From positions 1 to 33,430 of the forward strand of contig DJVC01000033.1 in the NCBI GenBank assembly GCA_002440765.1: 33,430 nucleotides of DNA, given 5' to 3'. Shown piece after piece: positions 18,015 to 25,862 of this stretch. Source of the DNA: a bacterium UBP3_UBA6266 (GTDB lineage: Bacteria; Auribacterota; UBA6266). The first letter of the stretch is position 1. The number at the start of each line of letters is the position of its first letter. The notes below the pieces were generated by a model that saw nothing but the letters and a program-made list of their open reading frames with translations, searched no databases and had not been told where the DNA came from. A program made the translations under genes and the position numbers.

Positions 18015-18605
18015 CTAAAAGACTTTTATGGAAGCTATAATGGTGTCATATAAATCTTTATATCTCAAAAACTCGGAATCAGGAGCTTCCATCGTAATAA
18101 ATACAAGCGTGTTTTTTTCATACGCCACAAAAATATATTCTCTCACTCTCAACGCTCCCTCTCCCGCAAATCTCAGGTCCGCGATAAAGGGGCAACCCCG
18201 GTTGTTGGAAGCCGCCGGCCCGAAAGAACCCAAATAGTAGTCTTTCGCGTTTTCCATAAAATCATTAACATGCGATTCCACTATCTCTTTTGCGGCTTCT
18301 TCCGAATTGGCGAATTCATAACCGAAATATTTACTGTAATTGCATATTTTGGTTATCGTAATGCCGGTCTTAAACATATCTTCGGGTTTTTTAATCTCTT
18401 TTTCCGATATAAAGACCTGCTTTGAATCGCCGTCGGAATATTCCTTTATAAACCAACCCTCGGGATAGGGTGTGCTTATTACGAAATTATCATTGTTATA
18501 ACCCGTCATATTACCCGGAGGGTTTTCGGCAAACAGGCATGAAGGGAAAAGATAAAGGACACAAACAAGGGATAAAACCGCTAAACTGTCAGCCCTCGTG
18601 TCCAT
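18015..18605 (-). CDS. Exported protein of unknown function (possible PsbP/DcrB-like fold)
   Basis: 196 residues from ATG 18605. The N-terminus has a short charged start, a hydrophobic stretch (about 7-26, SLAVLSLVCVLYLFPSCLFA) and a likely cleavage site before ENPPG, so it is probably secreted to the periplasm. The mature part alternates short strands and helices: FVISTPYPEGWFIKEYSDG, a long acidic helix around EEAAKEIVESHVNDFMENA, then REYIFVAYEKNTLVFITMEA and a final helix. This order recalls small PsbP/DcrB/Mog1-like proteins, but I cannot confirm it. An upstream in-frame TTG (18641) would add 12 residues ahead of the signal peptide and is less likely. It stands in its own small unit with palindromes upstream. 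Confidence 0.6.
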   Translation of the reverse strand: MDTRADSLAVLSLVCVLYLFPSCLFAENPPGNMTGYNNDNFVISTPYPEGWFIKEYSDGDSKQVFISEKEIKKPEDMFKTGITITKICNYSKYFGYEFANSEEAAKEIVESHVNDFMENAKDYYLGSFGPAASNNRGCPFIADLRFAGEGALRVREYIFVAYEKNTLVFITMEAPDSEFLRYKDLYDTIIASIKVF

Positions 18606-18631
18606 GCTTAAAAATTGCCTTATTTCTAAGC

Positions 18632-18652
18632 ATGCTGTCAAATTAACAGCAT
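18632..18652. promoter_or_regulatory. Palindrome upstream of the exported-protein gene
   Basis: ATGCTGT (18632-18638) and ACAGCAT (18646-18652) form a perfect 7-bp inverted repeat with a 7-nt spacer, 27 bp upstream of ATG 18605. The minus strand has a T-run upstream of it rather than downstream, so it is not a terminator for the genes on that strand. The position would suit an operator or a leader hairpin. There is no independent support. Confidence 0.3.
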
Positions 18653-18755
18653 AAAAAAAAGTCAGTTTATATGTAAAAAAGGGGGGTATATCGTCTGCAA
18701 AACCGTTAAATTAATTGACAAATTTTTCTGTTATTTCATTTTTGCCGATTTTTCA

Positions 18756-18783
18756 CTGGTAACGTACCAGGTTTGCACTGGTA
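18756..18783. promoter_or_regulatory. CTGGTA palindrome with a third half-site
   Basis: CTGGTA-ACG-TACCAG (18756-18770) is a perfect 6-bp inverted repeat, and a further direct copy of CTGGTA lies at 18778-18783. It falls between the GT2 stop (18787) and the exported-protein gene. The repeated half-site in an intergenic region is operator-like. There is no T tail in either direction, so terminator function is unlikely. Confidence 0.3.
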
Positions 18784-18786
18784 TAT

Positions 18787-19509
18787 TTAAATAACCGGTT
18801 TCTTCCGCCTGCGGAGCCTTCTCATATCAATCCATATCCTGAAAAGTTCCCTGACGGTAAGAGGTATGTACTTCAGGGATACCGTGGATTTACCCGCAGA
18901 CCGTGGAAAGTGAGGGACACCTACTTCAATCATATTATAGCCGTAATAATGCGCTTTAACCAGAATTTCAGTATTTACAAAAAACTTCTTTGAAGTAATA
19001 TTTATCTTCTCGAAAATCCTTTTATCAAATATCTTGAAGGCGCAATCTATATCTTTAACGTTCAGGTCGAATATGAAACCCACGAGAGTATTATAACCCC
19101 AGGAAAGGAATTTCCTGGCAAAGGGATCTTTTCTCTTAAGCCTGTATCCTATAATAAGGTCAACTACCCCTGTCTTGATAAGGGGAAACATGATATTCAA
19201 TCCTGATATATCGAACTGCCGGTCACAATCCGTAAAGAACAGGTATTCATATGAAGCGGTATAAAAACCGTCTTTCAGGGATGTTCCATACCCTTCATTA
19301 ACCTTATGATGCAGTACCTTCACCTGATTATACTTATGAGCAAGCCTGTCTGCCAAAGTCCCCGTCATATCCGTAGAACCGTCATCCACAACGATAATTT
19401 CATAGGATTCTTTTTTATCTTTAAAATACTCTACTATGTCATGCACCGCATGCCCTATATTCTCTTCTTCATTAAGAGCCGGTAATATTATCGAAATACC
19501 CTTTTCCAT
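18787..19509 (-). CDS. GT2 polyprenyl-phosphate glycosyltransferase, Dpm1-like
   Basis: 240 residues, the size of single-domain dolichol/polyprenyl-phosphate mannose synthases. Motifs in order: ISIILPALNEEENIGHAVHD, YEIIVVDDGSTDMTGTLAD, HHKVNEGYGTSLKDGF, the metal site FTDCDRQFD and the DIDCAFKIFDKRIFEKI segment that follows the acceptor loop in this family. No C-terminal membrane helices are present; the tail is basic (MRRLRRRKK), suited to the membrane surface. It would charge undecaprenyl phosphate with a sugar for GT-C enzymes. GGAGAG 6 bases upstream supports the ATG. Donor unknown. Confidence 0.85.
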   Translation of the reverse strand: MEKGISIILPALNEEENIGHAVHDIVEYFKDKKESYEIIVVDDGSTDMTGTLADRLAHKYNQVKVLHHKVNEGYGTSLKDGFYTASYEYLFFTDCDRQFDISGLNIMFPLIKTGVVDLIIGYRLKRKDPFARKFLSWGYNTLVGFIFDLNVKDIDCAFKIFDKRIFEKINITSKKFFVNTEILVKAHYYGYNMIEVGVPHFPRSAGKSTVSLKYIPLTVRELFRIWIDMRRLRRRKKPVI

Positions 19510-19525
19510 CTATTTCTCTCCGATT

Positions 19526-19599
19526 GTTCAGTTAAACAGCTTAGTAGTTCTATAATTTTAGTTACTAATTTTATTTTTCTAACTACTAAACCACTGAAC
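19526..19599. repeat. Nested AT-rich inverted repeat in the 97-bp gap
   Basis: GTTCAGT (19526-19532) pairs with ACTGAAC (19593-19599), and inside it TTAGTAGTT (19541-19549) pairs with AACTACTAA (19581-19589). This leaves a loop of about 31 nt and an asymmetric internal bulge. It fills most of the gap between the LPG-TM-like gene and the GT2 gene. No clean T tail follows, so attenuation or a decayed repeat is more likely than strong termination. Confidence 0.4.
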
Positions 19600-19606
19600 T
19601 GTTAGA

Positions 19607-20557
19607 CTATTTAACTAATTTCTTGTCTTTCGCCATATATTTTATCACAAACGGCAAACCGAAAACTGCGGGAACAATATATCTCACGGTACACATCACT
19701 CCCAGCGCCGCCATCAAATAGTCCGGATATCCATACCACCCGAAAAGGACTATCAACGCTTTGTCCCTTGTCCCGATCCCGGCAAAAGCAATCGGGATAA
19801 GGCCTATGAATATGGCGGCCGGTATCAGGGCAAAAGAAATTACCGCATCGGCGGAACCGTCAAAAGATTTAAAAAAACAGAAAACCTGCAGAACATGGAA
19901 AAACCACAGCAAGACGGATAACAGGATAACAGAGGCAAGTTTCCGCGGTTTTCTCTTAAGCCCGGCCAGAAAATCATGGAACTTGATAAAATATTCGTCT
20001 ATCTTAGGCAATGTCCGCTTTAGCACACTGACCTTAAAAGCTCCCAGCATATATACAATCAAAGGCGCCGCCAAAAAAGCCGAACCGACAGATAAGAACA
20101 GAACCTTTATGTCACGGGTAAAAAACGCGTTTACCGGCAGGAACAACAATCCGGCCACCATAACAAAACTCAGGGCGGAAACATCTAATATTTTCTCGAC
20201 TATAACACTGCTGAATCCTTCCGAATAACCCACCACACCCTCTTTTTTTAAGAAAACAGCCTTGCTCAAATCCCCCATTTTAGAAGGAAGAGCTATATTA
20301 AGCGAATTACCCGCAAGATACAGCTTCAAAGACGATGGAAGTGAGATATCCGCTTTTACGGAAAGAATAATCACATATCTTAAGGATGAAATAAGCGCGG
20401 AAACTATAAAAACAGACATTCCCGCCCAGAACCACAGGTAATCGATATTGCGGAAAATGTCCTGGAATGAAGACAGGTCTATTTTTGAATATATGACAAA
20501 AAGTATGTACAGGGCAATTAAAAGTGTCGTGGCCGCCTTTATTTTTTTCCAGCTCAT
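19607..20557 (-). CDS. LPG-synthase-TM/AglD-type (UPF0104) membrane protein
   Basis: 316 residues with about eight hydrophobic segments. The pattern matches the lysylphosphatidylglycerol synthase transmembrane family: an opening helix with LFVIYSKIDLSSF, then LWFWAGMSVFIVSALISSLRYVI, LKLYLAGNSLNIALPSKMGDLSKAVFLKKEG, and AFAGIGTRDKALIVLFGWYG near the end. It lacks the soluble aminoacyl-transferase domain. Stand-alone members such as AglD lie in glycosylation loci and are thought to handle polyprenyl-linked sugars or their flipping; the activity is not settled. The ATG overlaps the stop of the toroid gene by 4 bp. Confidence 0.85.
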   Translation of the reverse strand: MSWKKIKAATTLLIALYILFVIYSKIDLSSFQDIFRNIDYLWFWAGMSVFIVSALISSLRYVIILSVKADISLPSSLKLYLAGNSLNIALPSKMGDLSKAVFLKKEGVVGYSEGFSSVIVEKILDVSALSFVMVAGLLFLPVNAFFTRDIKVLFLSVGSAFLAAPLIVYMLGAFKVSVLKRTLPKIDEYFIKFHDFLAGLKRKPRKLASVILLSVLLWFFHVLQVFCFFKSFDGSADAVISFALIPAAIFIGLIPIAFAGIGTRDKALIVLFGWYGYPDYLMAALGVMCTVRYIVPAVFGLPFVIKYMAKDKKLVK

Positions 20558-22140
20558 TCAAAACGCCTTGTTATCTCTAATTTACGCGCCACATTTAAAT
20601 TTTTAATGTCATCTTCGGCAAACTGCCGCCATTTTAACAGCATATTTTTATTAAAACATTCCGCCATCGCTATATAAATTGAAACTTTATCTGTGGTGGA
20701 ATAAAGCCTGGTGATGTTTTTTGCGCCTGTCAGGAAAATCAGATCTTTGACAACTAACCCGTCTTTTCCCAATACAAATTTTCTTTCAAATGAAACGGGA
20801 GCTTTTCTTTTGCCCGTAATAAGCGCTTTCTGTAAAACTTTTCGAAACATCCTGCTTATATACGGGAAAGGCCCGAGAATCATTAACATCAAGCGGAAGA
20901 CAACCTGTTTCGGGGGAGACATAAGTCTGCGCTTATAATAATAGAAGTCCCCTTTTATGCGATACGGGTCTGTTTCGGAATGAATTCTTTCCGAAACGCG
21001 GTTCGAAACACATATTTTACCGTTCGAAAACTCACAGAGAAAACCGGAATCGGTATGTATCAGTTTTTCATCCCTGAAAACTTTAAAGATACCGCCCTTG
21101 GATGGGGAAACAGCAAAAAAATACATACCCTTTTTTTCGGCATACAGACCTGCTTCAGGGAATTGTTTCCGGAACTGCCTGTATCCGGAGTTCCGCTTTA
21201 AATCACAATAATCAATCCAGGAAAAAAGGTGGCTGTATGTCATATGTCCGAATATTCTATTGTCTTCATAATTGGTCGCCAGGCCGTTTTCAATTGATCT
21301 GAGATATCTTGTTTTAATTTCAACCGCTACAGGGCATTCTTTTGAGAGCAGTTCAAGACCGTGCGGCATAAAAATATACGTGTCTCTGCTGCCCAATTCT
21401 CCGCCACAGGTCCCGTCGGGATAAACAAAGCAGTCAAGGAATTCCAGCGCTTTTCGCAAAGACTCAAGCAATGATATATCTTTTATGATGGAATATGCCT
21501 TTGCAAGAAAATCAACTGTCATAGTAAGATATCCCGGATCAGAGCCTTCATACTCCGAAAACCAGCCTTCATCCGATTGCCAGGAAAGGCACAGTTTTAT
21601 TTTATTCAACGCTTCTTCCCTGTAATTCTCTTTTCCCGTCAGCTGCCACAGAATAAGAAGGGATAAACCGGCTATCGCGTGATGGTTCGTAAGTTTCCCT
21701 GACTCGGAATGGGAAAAAAGCCATTTCCCTCTTTTCTCGAGGAATGCTATGATTTTAGCATCTTTAATCCCAAGAAGGCGGCATGATTCCGCAAAGGCGT
21801 AAAGTGAAAATGCAGTTGCCCCGTAAGCCCTTTCGAAAGGGAAATAATCATCGCAGGATCCGTCACAGTGTGAACTTTTTTCCGCAAATCTTATGCCCGC
21901 AATAACCAGGTCTTTGATTATTTCCTGCTTATAATAAGGGTTTTGCATGAACTCATGACTATATACAAGCGCAAGAGGCAATACAAATTCCTGGCTCATC
22001 CCGCAAGGAAAATCCGCGGTCCCGTAATGCCAGTATTCCCTGTCAAAACATCCGTAAGTCGGGCTTGTGACATCCCTATCCGCCAGAGTAAGAATCCGGG
22101 GAATCTGTCTCATCGCAATTTTTAAATAAAGGTCTTTCAT
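20554..22140 (-). CDS. Alpha/alpha-toroid protein, heparinase II/III-like (function uncertain)
   Basis: 528 residues, no signal peptide and no clear membrane helix. Residues 1-300 look like an all-helical toroid: repeated helices with aromatic pockets such as CDDYFPFERAYGATAFSLYAF, KLTNHHAIAGLSLLILWQLTG and DPGYLTMTVDFLAKAYSI. From about 335 the sequence turns beta-rich (GIFKVFRDEKLIHTDSGFL, VSFERKFVLGKDGLVVKDLIFL), as in the sandwich domain of heparinase II/III-like lyases. Without a signal peptide it may act in the cytosol, or the fold may serve another purpose. It is coupled to the LPG-TM-like gene by ATGA. The lyase assignment is a fold-level guess; a glycoside hydrolase or epimerase is possible. 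Confidence 0.5.
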   Translation of the reverse strand: MKDLYLKIAMRQIPRILTLADRDVTSPTYGCFDREYWHYGTADFPCGMSQEFVLPLALVYSHEFMQNPYYKQEIIKDLVIAGIRFAEKSSHCDGSCDDYFPFERAYGATAFSLYAFAESCRLLGIKDAKIIAFLEKRGKWLFSHSESGKLTNHHAIAGLSLLILWQLTGKENYREEALNKIKLCLSWQSDEGWFSEYEGSDPGYLTMTVDFLAKAYSIIKDISLLESLRKALEFLDCFVYPDGTCGGELGSRDTYIFMPHGLELLSKECPVAVEIKTRYLRSIENGLATNYEDNRIFGHMTYSHLFSWIDYCDLKRNSGYRQFRKQFPEAGLYAEKKGMYFFAVSPSKGGIFKVFRDEKLIHTDSGFLCEFSNGKICVSNRVSERIHSETDPYRIKGDFYYYKRRLMSPPKQVVFRLMLMILGPFPYISRMFRKVLQKALITGKRKAPVSFERKFVLGKDGLVVKDLIFLTGAKNITRLYSTTDKVSIYIAMAECFNKNMLLKWRQFAEDDIKNLNVARKLEITRRFE

Positions 22141-22186
22141 GCTTGTACACCACTTATTTTTTTAACCACACCTGCTGACAGGAACT

Positions 22187-22296
22187 GAGTTAAGCAAGCA
22201 TTTTCACTCATTCTCACCCCGCCAAAGGCGGGATTCCGAGGCTGTCGCTAAGATAAAAAGCAGCTCCCGAATCCGTTCAAAATACTTGCTTAACTC
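22187..22296. repeat. About 110-bp foldback element between transcription units
   Basis: An 18-nt arm at 22187-22204 and its reverse complement at 22279-22296 match at 17 of 18 positions (gagttaagcaag[c/t]atttt). Inside sits a tight hairpin CCCGCC-AAA-GGCGGG (22218-22232) and a weaker complementary pair around 22233-22250 and 22261-22273. The rest of the 283-bp gap (22141-22423) is AT-rich with loosely repeated AACAAGAAA-like words on the minus strand and no ORF. The layout resembles a REP- or MITE-like palindromic element; no transposase gene is present. Confidence 0.5.
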
Positions 22297-22423
22297 CTTA
22301 TCCTCAATCTTAACCTTTCCTATCTGAGCTATCTATAGTTCCAATCTTTTTATCTTTATTTCTTGTTTCAATATTCATGTTTCTTGTTTTGAATGCTGAT
22401 ATTCGAGTTTCGTATTTTTTAAT

Positions 22424-23284
22424 TTACTCCTTATGCATCATCACTATAAGATCGGCAAGCAGCCCGATGGCAAATACTATTACAGCGGTCGAAAAGATAA
22501 TTATATCCGACTCCTGGATACTATGAGTATAAATAAAATCAACCGATGACTTAATGATGCCAGCCAGAAAAATAAAGATTGAAATTGGAAGAAAAAAACG
22601 AAGCGGGTTAAAATACATAATTGTCCTTACTACAAGAGACATGTAATTATAAGAATCTTTCAGCGGATGGAAAGTGGATTTTCCCACCCTTGGATAATAT
22701 TCTATCGGGAAGTATCCCACTTTATACCCTTTTGAAAGAAGCACTAAAGTTATGGTGCTTACCCACGAATGCGTGGTAGGCAGATATTTCAGATATTTCA
22801 ACGCGAAGGATTTCTTCAACACTCTCAAGCCGGAATTAAGGTCCGGTATCTTATCATTTACCAGGTATTCCGCGAGTTTTTTTATGAACATTTTAGCGGG
22901 TGTCCTTAATATTTTCAAAGTCCCTTTTTCTTTCTTTCTCGCGCCTATAACCATATCATTCTGCTTCATCATCTCGATCATATCGGGAATCGCTTCCGCG
23001 GGATATGTGCAATCGCCGTCTATCATAACCACCAATTCGTTTTCAGAGGCTTTGACCCCCGTTGTTCTTGCGGCGCCGTTACCGAGATTCCGCCCGTGTC
23101 TTATAACTTTGGCACCTTTTGATTCGGCTATCGCAGCCGAACCATCGGTAGAACCGTCGTCAACAACCAGAATATCCCCCTCATAACCCGATTTTTTCAT
23201 CATATCCCTTAAATCATCCATAACCTTGGGCAAAGCTTCCTTCTCATTATAAACCGGAATTAGTATTGTTATTTTATCTTTCAT
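22424..23284 (-). CDS. GT2 glycosyltransferase with C-terminal membrane anchor (Dpm1/GtrB-like)
   Basis: 286 residues. ITILIPVYNEKEALPKVMDD, DILVVDDGSTDGSAAIAE, RHGRNLGNGAARTTGVK, the metal motif MIDGDCTYP and DLNSGLRVLKKSFALKYL define a Dpm1/GtrB-type catalytic domain up to about 220. Two membrane helices follow (about 228-250 and 260-282), as in GtrB-like enzymes. It makes polyprenyl-phosphate sugars at the inner membrane. ATG 23284 starts 2 bp after the GT39 stop, with GGGGGA upstream as ribosome binding site. With the two neighbouring genes it forms a donor-synthesis and transfer set. Confidence 0.87.
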   Translation of the reverse strand: MKDKITILIPVYNEKEALPKVMDDLRDMMKKSGYEGDILVVDDGSTDGSAAIAESKGAKVIRHGRNLGNGAARTTGVKASENELVVMIDGDCTYPAEAIPDMIEMMKQNDMVIGARKKEKGTLKILRTPAKMFIKKLAEYLVNDKIPDLNSGLRVLKKSFALKYLKYLPTTHSWVSTITLVLLSKGYKVGYFPIEYYPRVGKSTFHPLKDSYNYMSLVVRTIMYFNPLRFFLPISIFIFLAGIIKSSVDFIYTHSIQESDIIIFSTAVIVFAIGLLADLIVMMHKE

Positions 23285-23286
23285 TT

Positions 23287-25038
23287 CTACATCCCCCTGC
23301 TTCTGCGTTTTATCCGTCTTGAAATATTACCTGAATTTCTGTCAGAGCCAAGTTCATATATCTGAATAGTATATCCCGTTTTTTTTCTTAAATAAACCTC
23401 ATTGTCAAGAAAAGGGCCTCCCGTGAGGACATATCTGTTTGATGAATATTTTTTACTGGTATCCTTGTACGGATTGAATTCAGCCACAAGGTCAGAGCTT
23501 TCTTCTATTCTCCTGACAAAATCGGCGTGTTTATAATCCTGGTTAACCCTGCTGATAATAATAAACCTGATATTGTTATCAAGCAGATAATCATAACTGA
23601 AAGGTATCTGGGGCATGGATGACAAAAACTCCTCTTTATCGGACGGGTCGTCTTTTAAGAAATACAGTTTATAACCCCTGTTTTTTTCAGCTGTTTCCAG
23701 CATTTTTTTCAATTTAAGGGTTTTGGCTCCTGACATCTTTTCCCTCTCAGCTAACATGATTTTTTGCCGTATCTGGCTTTCATCAGGCAGGAGTCCGGGT
23801 CCGAAAAAGGTATGGTCAAGCGCGATTTTTTCCCCTGCGCGTATATTTTTTTCTATCCATTGCTTCGCGTCTTTACGCGTGTCGCCGGCCGAGAAAAGAT
23901 AATCGGAATAACAGATTTTAACAATAGTCGAAAAAGACATCACCAGGCAGATTAAGACAAACCATATTCTGCTTTTATCGTGCCTTGATAATACCCCTGA
24001 AAGGCTGTAAATAAATAAAGCCGCAAAATAACACAGCACGGGTATCAGGGGAAGGACATACCTGGCATGGGGCTGGCTGAAAAAAACCAGGGCGGCATAT
24101 TCGGCGGCTATAAATGCTATCAGAACCAGCACTGTTCTATTCTTCAGATAAAATCCTCTTATTATCCCCAGCGCGGAACATGTAAGGAGCGTAATCGACA
24201 TCCCGTTGAGAAGCGAATAATAAATATGATGCGTAATCCCCTCCGCGGACATTTGTGACGACTGGTTTCTGAAATCACCTATGAAAGTCCTGAAATCCAG
24301 CAAAGAAAAAGGATTTAAGAAAATATATACGGCAGACATTACAAGAATGGACAGAAAAAGTTTCCCAATCTCCCGCGAAGGTGTTTGCTCCGCATTCCGG
24401 CCTATAAAAAAAGCGGTAAGAAAAGGAAAGACCAAAAGAGCGGAGTTATATTTAAAAGCTATCGCAAGCCCCGTAAAAAAGGCAGCCGATATATAATCTT
24501 TCGCTTTATCCCTCTTTGATATCCTTACATAATAGAACAGCGCGCACAACATTGAGGCAATCCTGGGCATATCCGCATATATATAATGAGAATCCCTGAC
24601 AAACAGGAAATTTACCGACAGGAAAAAAGCCGCGGCTATCGATATGTCCTCATTTTCGGATACATCTTTCGCGATTTTATATGTCATTATGACAGAGATT
24701 AAGGAAGGAACCACACCGAGAAAGAACCTCCCTATTAAATAAAAATATGTCGGATCCGATAGATACAGAGAGATAAAATCTTCCGTGGAATGGAAAAATC
24801 CCGATATATGCCCTGCCAGAAAAAAGATACCGTATAAAATAAAAAGTATATATGATGTCAAAGGAGGAATCAGGAACCAGTGAGGGTTAAAATCCCCTGT
24901 CCCGAAAGCCATCGCTTTATTGACAACTATAGGCTCATCCGCATGCAAAATATCGGGAAGCCCGAATTCAAGCCCCCAAACTCTCAGTATAACGGCAAGG
25001 ACCATAACAAAGAGGAATATGACTTTTCTTTCAGGCAT
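23287..25038 (-). CDS. GT39-type (GT-C/PMT-like) membrane glycosyltransferase
   Basis: 583 residues with about ten to twelve hydrophobic segments up to about residue 385, then a soluble domain of roughly 190 residues. The first external loop carries GLPDILHADEPIVVNKAM; the Asp-Glu pair in HADE is where GT39/ArnT-like enzymes keep the catalytic acid. FKYNSALLVFPFLTAFF and QPHARYVLPLIPVL match the later helices of the family. It is expected to transfer a sugar from polyprenyl phosphate to a glycan, lipid or protein on the periplasmic face. The ATG overlaps the GT2 stop by 8 bp, so the donor-making GT2 and this enzyme may be partners. Confidence 0.82.
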   Translation of the reverse strand: MPERKVIFLFVMVLAVILRVWGLEFGLPDILHADEPIVVNKAMAFGTGDFNPHWFLIPPLTSYILFILYGIFFLAGHISGFFHSTEDFISLYLSDPTYFYLIGRFFLGVVPSLISVIMTYKIAKDVSENEDISIAAAFFLSVNFLFVRDSHYIYADMPRIASMLCALFYYVRISKRDKAKDYISAAFFTGLAIAFKYNSALLVFPFLTAFFIGRNAEQTPSREIGKLFLSILVMSAVYIFLNPFSLLDFRTFIGDFRNQSSQMSAEGITHHIYYSLLNGMSITLLTCSALGIIRGFYLKNRTVLVLIAFIAAEYAALVFFSQPHARYVLPLIPVLCYFAALFIYSLSGVLSRHDKSRIWFVLICLVMSFSTIVKICYSDYLFSAGDTRKDAKQWIEKNIRAGEKIALDHTFFGPGLLPDESQIRQKIMLAEREKMSGAKTLKLKKMLETAEKNRGYKLYFLKDDPSDKEEFLSSMPQIPFSYDYLLDNNIRFIIISRVNQDYKHADFVRRIEESSDLVAEFNPYKDTSKKYSSNRYVLTGGPFLDNEVYLRKKTGYTIQIYELGSDRNSGNISRRIKRRSRGM

Positions 25039-25759
25039 CAGTCATCTTCCTGACTTTCCTATGGAAAAACTTTATTTTGAAAAGATCAAGGAACATTGAC
25101 GTGGAATCCCTGAAAGGCCTGACCCTCGAATCGGTGGAATTATACCATTTTACAGGAGCTTCAATGATTTTAAAACCCAGTTTTTTCGCTATATATAATA
25201 TTTCCACGTCGAAAACAAAATTGTCGAATTTTTGAAGCTTAAATATATTTTCGGCGGCTTTTTTCGTAAAAAGCTTAAACCCGCACTGAGTATCTTTAAA
25301 ACCGCGCAAAACTATAAGCCTGACAAGCAGATTGAACACCCTGCCCATGTTCTCGCGCAAAAAGTTCTGCCTTATTTCAATAACAGCCCCCTGAGTTCTT
25401 CTCGAGCCTATAACAATATCATAGCCCTTATTTATAAATTCAATCATATCGGTCAGCGTCTCTATCGGGGTTGACATATCCGCGTCGGCAAAAAGCCTTA
25501 TATCTCCCGTCGCTTGAAGCATACCCCTTTTTACGGAATACCCCTTACCCCTGTTTGCCCCGTTTTTAAGCAGAACGATTTTATTGTTCTCGTTTGCCAA
25601 TTGCTGGACTGCCTGCGCAGACTTATCTTTACTGCCGTCATCCACAACTATAATCTCGTAGTCTTCGGCTCCCGCCCTGAGAAATTCATCTATAACCCTT
25701 ATGGCGGATTTAACTGAATTCCCCTCATTATACGCCGGTATGATTACCGAGACTCTCAA
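25031..25759 (-). CDS. GT2 polyprenyl-phosphate glycosyltransferase, ALG5/Dpm1-like
   Basis: 242 residues. VSVIIPAYNEGNSVKSAIRV, YEIIVVDDGSKDKSAQAV, NRGKGYSVKRGMLQATGD, the DAD metal site in LFADADMSTP, IGSRRT and FKDTQCGFKLFTKKAAENIF follow the order of ALG5-type dolichyl-phosphate glucosyltransferases. No C-terminal membrane helices are visible. It should load undecaprenyl phosphate with glucose or another hexose. The start is TTG 25759: AGGGG stands 8 bases upstream and the next in-frame Met is inside the domain. It overlaps the GT39-type gene by 8 bp. Confidence 0.87.
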   Translation of the reverse strand: MRVSVIIPAYNEGNSVKSAIRVIDEFLRAGAEDYEIIVVDDGSKDKSAQAVQQLANENNKIVLLKNGANRGKGYSVKRGMLQATGDIRLFADADMSTPIETLTDMIEFINKGYDIVIGSRRTQGAVIEIRQNFLRENMGRVFNLLVRLIVLRGFKDTQCGFKLFTKKAAENIFKLQKFDNFVFDVEILYIAKKLGFKIIEAPVKWYNSTDSRVRPFRDSTSMFLDLFKIKFFHRKVRKMTDA

Positions 25760-25820
25760 CTGTTATTCCCCTTTTTTGACAGTTAATTTGCTTCTCAGGG
25801 TTTTTAACACATCAAAATCT

Positions 25821-25836
25821 TTGTTAATCTTAACAA
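25821..25836. promoter_or_regulatory. TTGTTAA-TC-TTAACAA palindrome
   Basis: A perfect 7-bp inverted repeat with a 2-nt spacer in the 103-bp gap between the flippase and the TTG-started GT2. On the minus strand it is preceded by a TATATATA-like tract. A 2-nt loop is too tight for a good RNA hairpin, so a protein-binding operator is more plausible than a terminator. The AT-rich setting makes chance possible. Confidence 0.25.
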
Positions 25837-25862
25837 AAAACGGTATATATATCATATATTTT

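Noticed and set aside
18606..18641. TTG start adding 12 residues to the exported protein
   Set aside because: No ribosome binding site, and it would place extra residues before a normal signal peptide.
18715..18743. Plus-strand TTGACA promoter
   Set aside because: A consensus -35 is present, but the -10 region at 17-bp spacing is a poor ATTTTT and no plus-strand gene follows.
22218..22232. Rho-independent terminator at CCCGCC-AAA-GGCGGG
   Set aside because: Only a 3-nt loop and no T-run on either side; better explained as the core of the foldback element.
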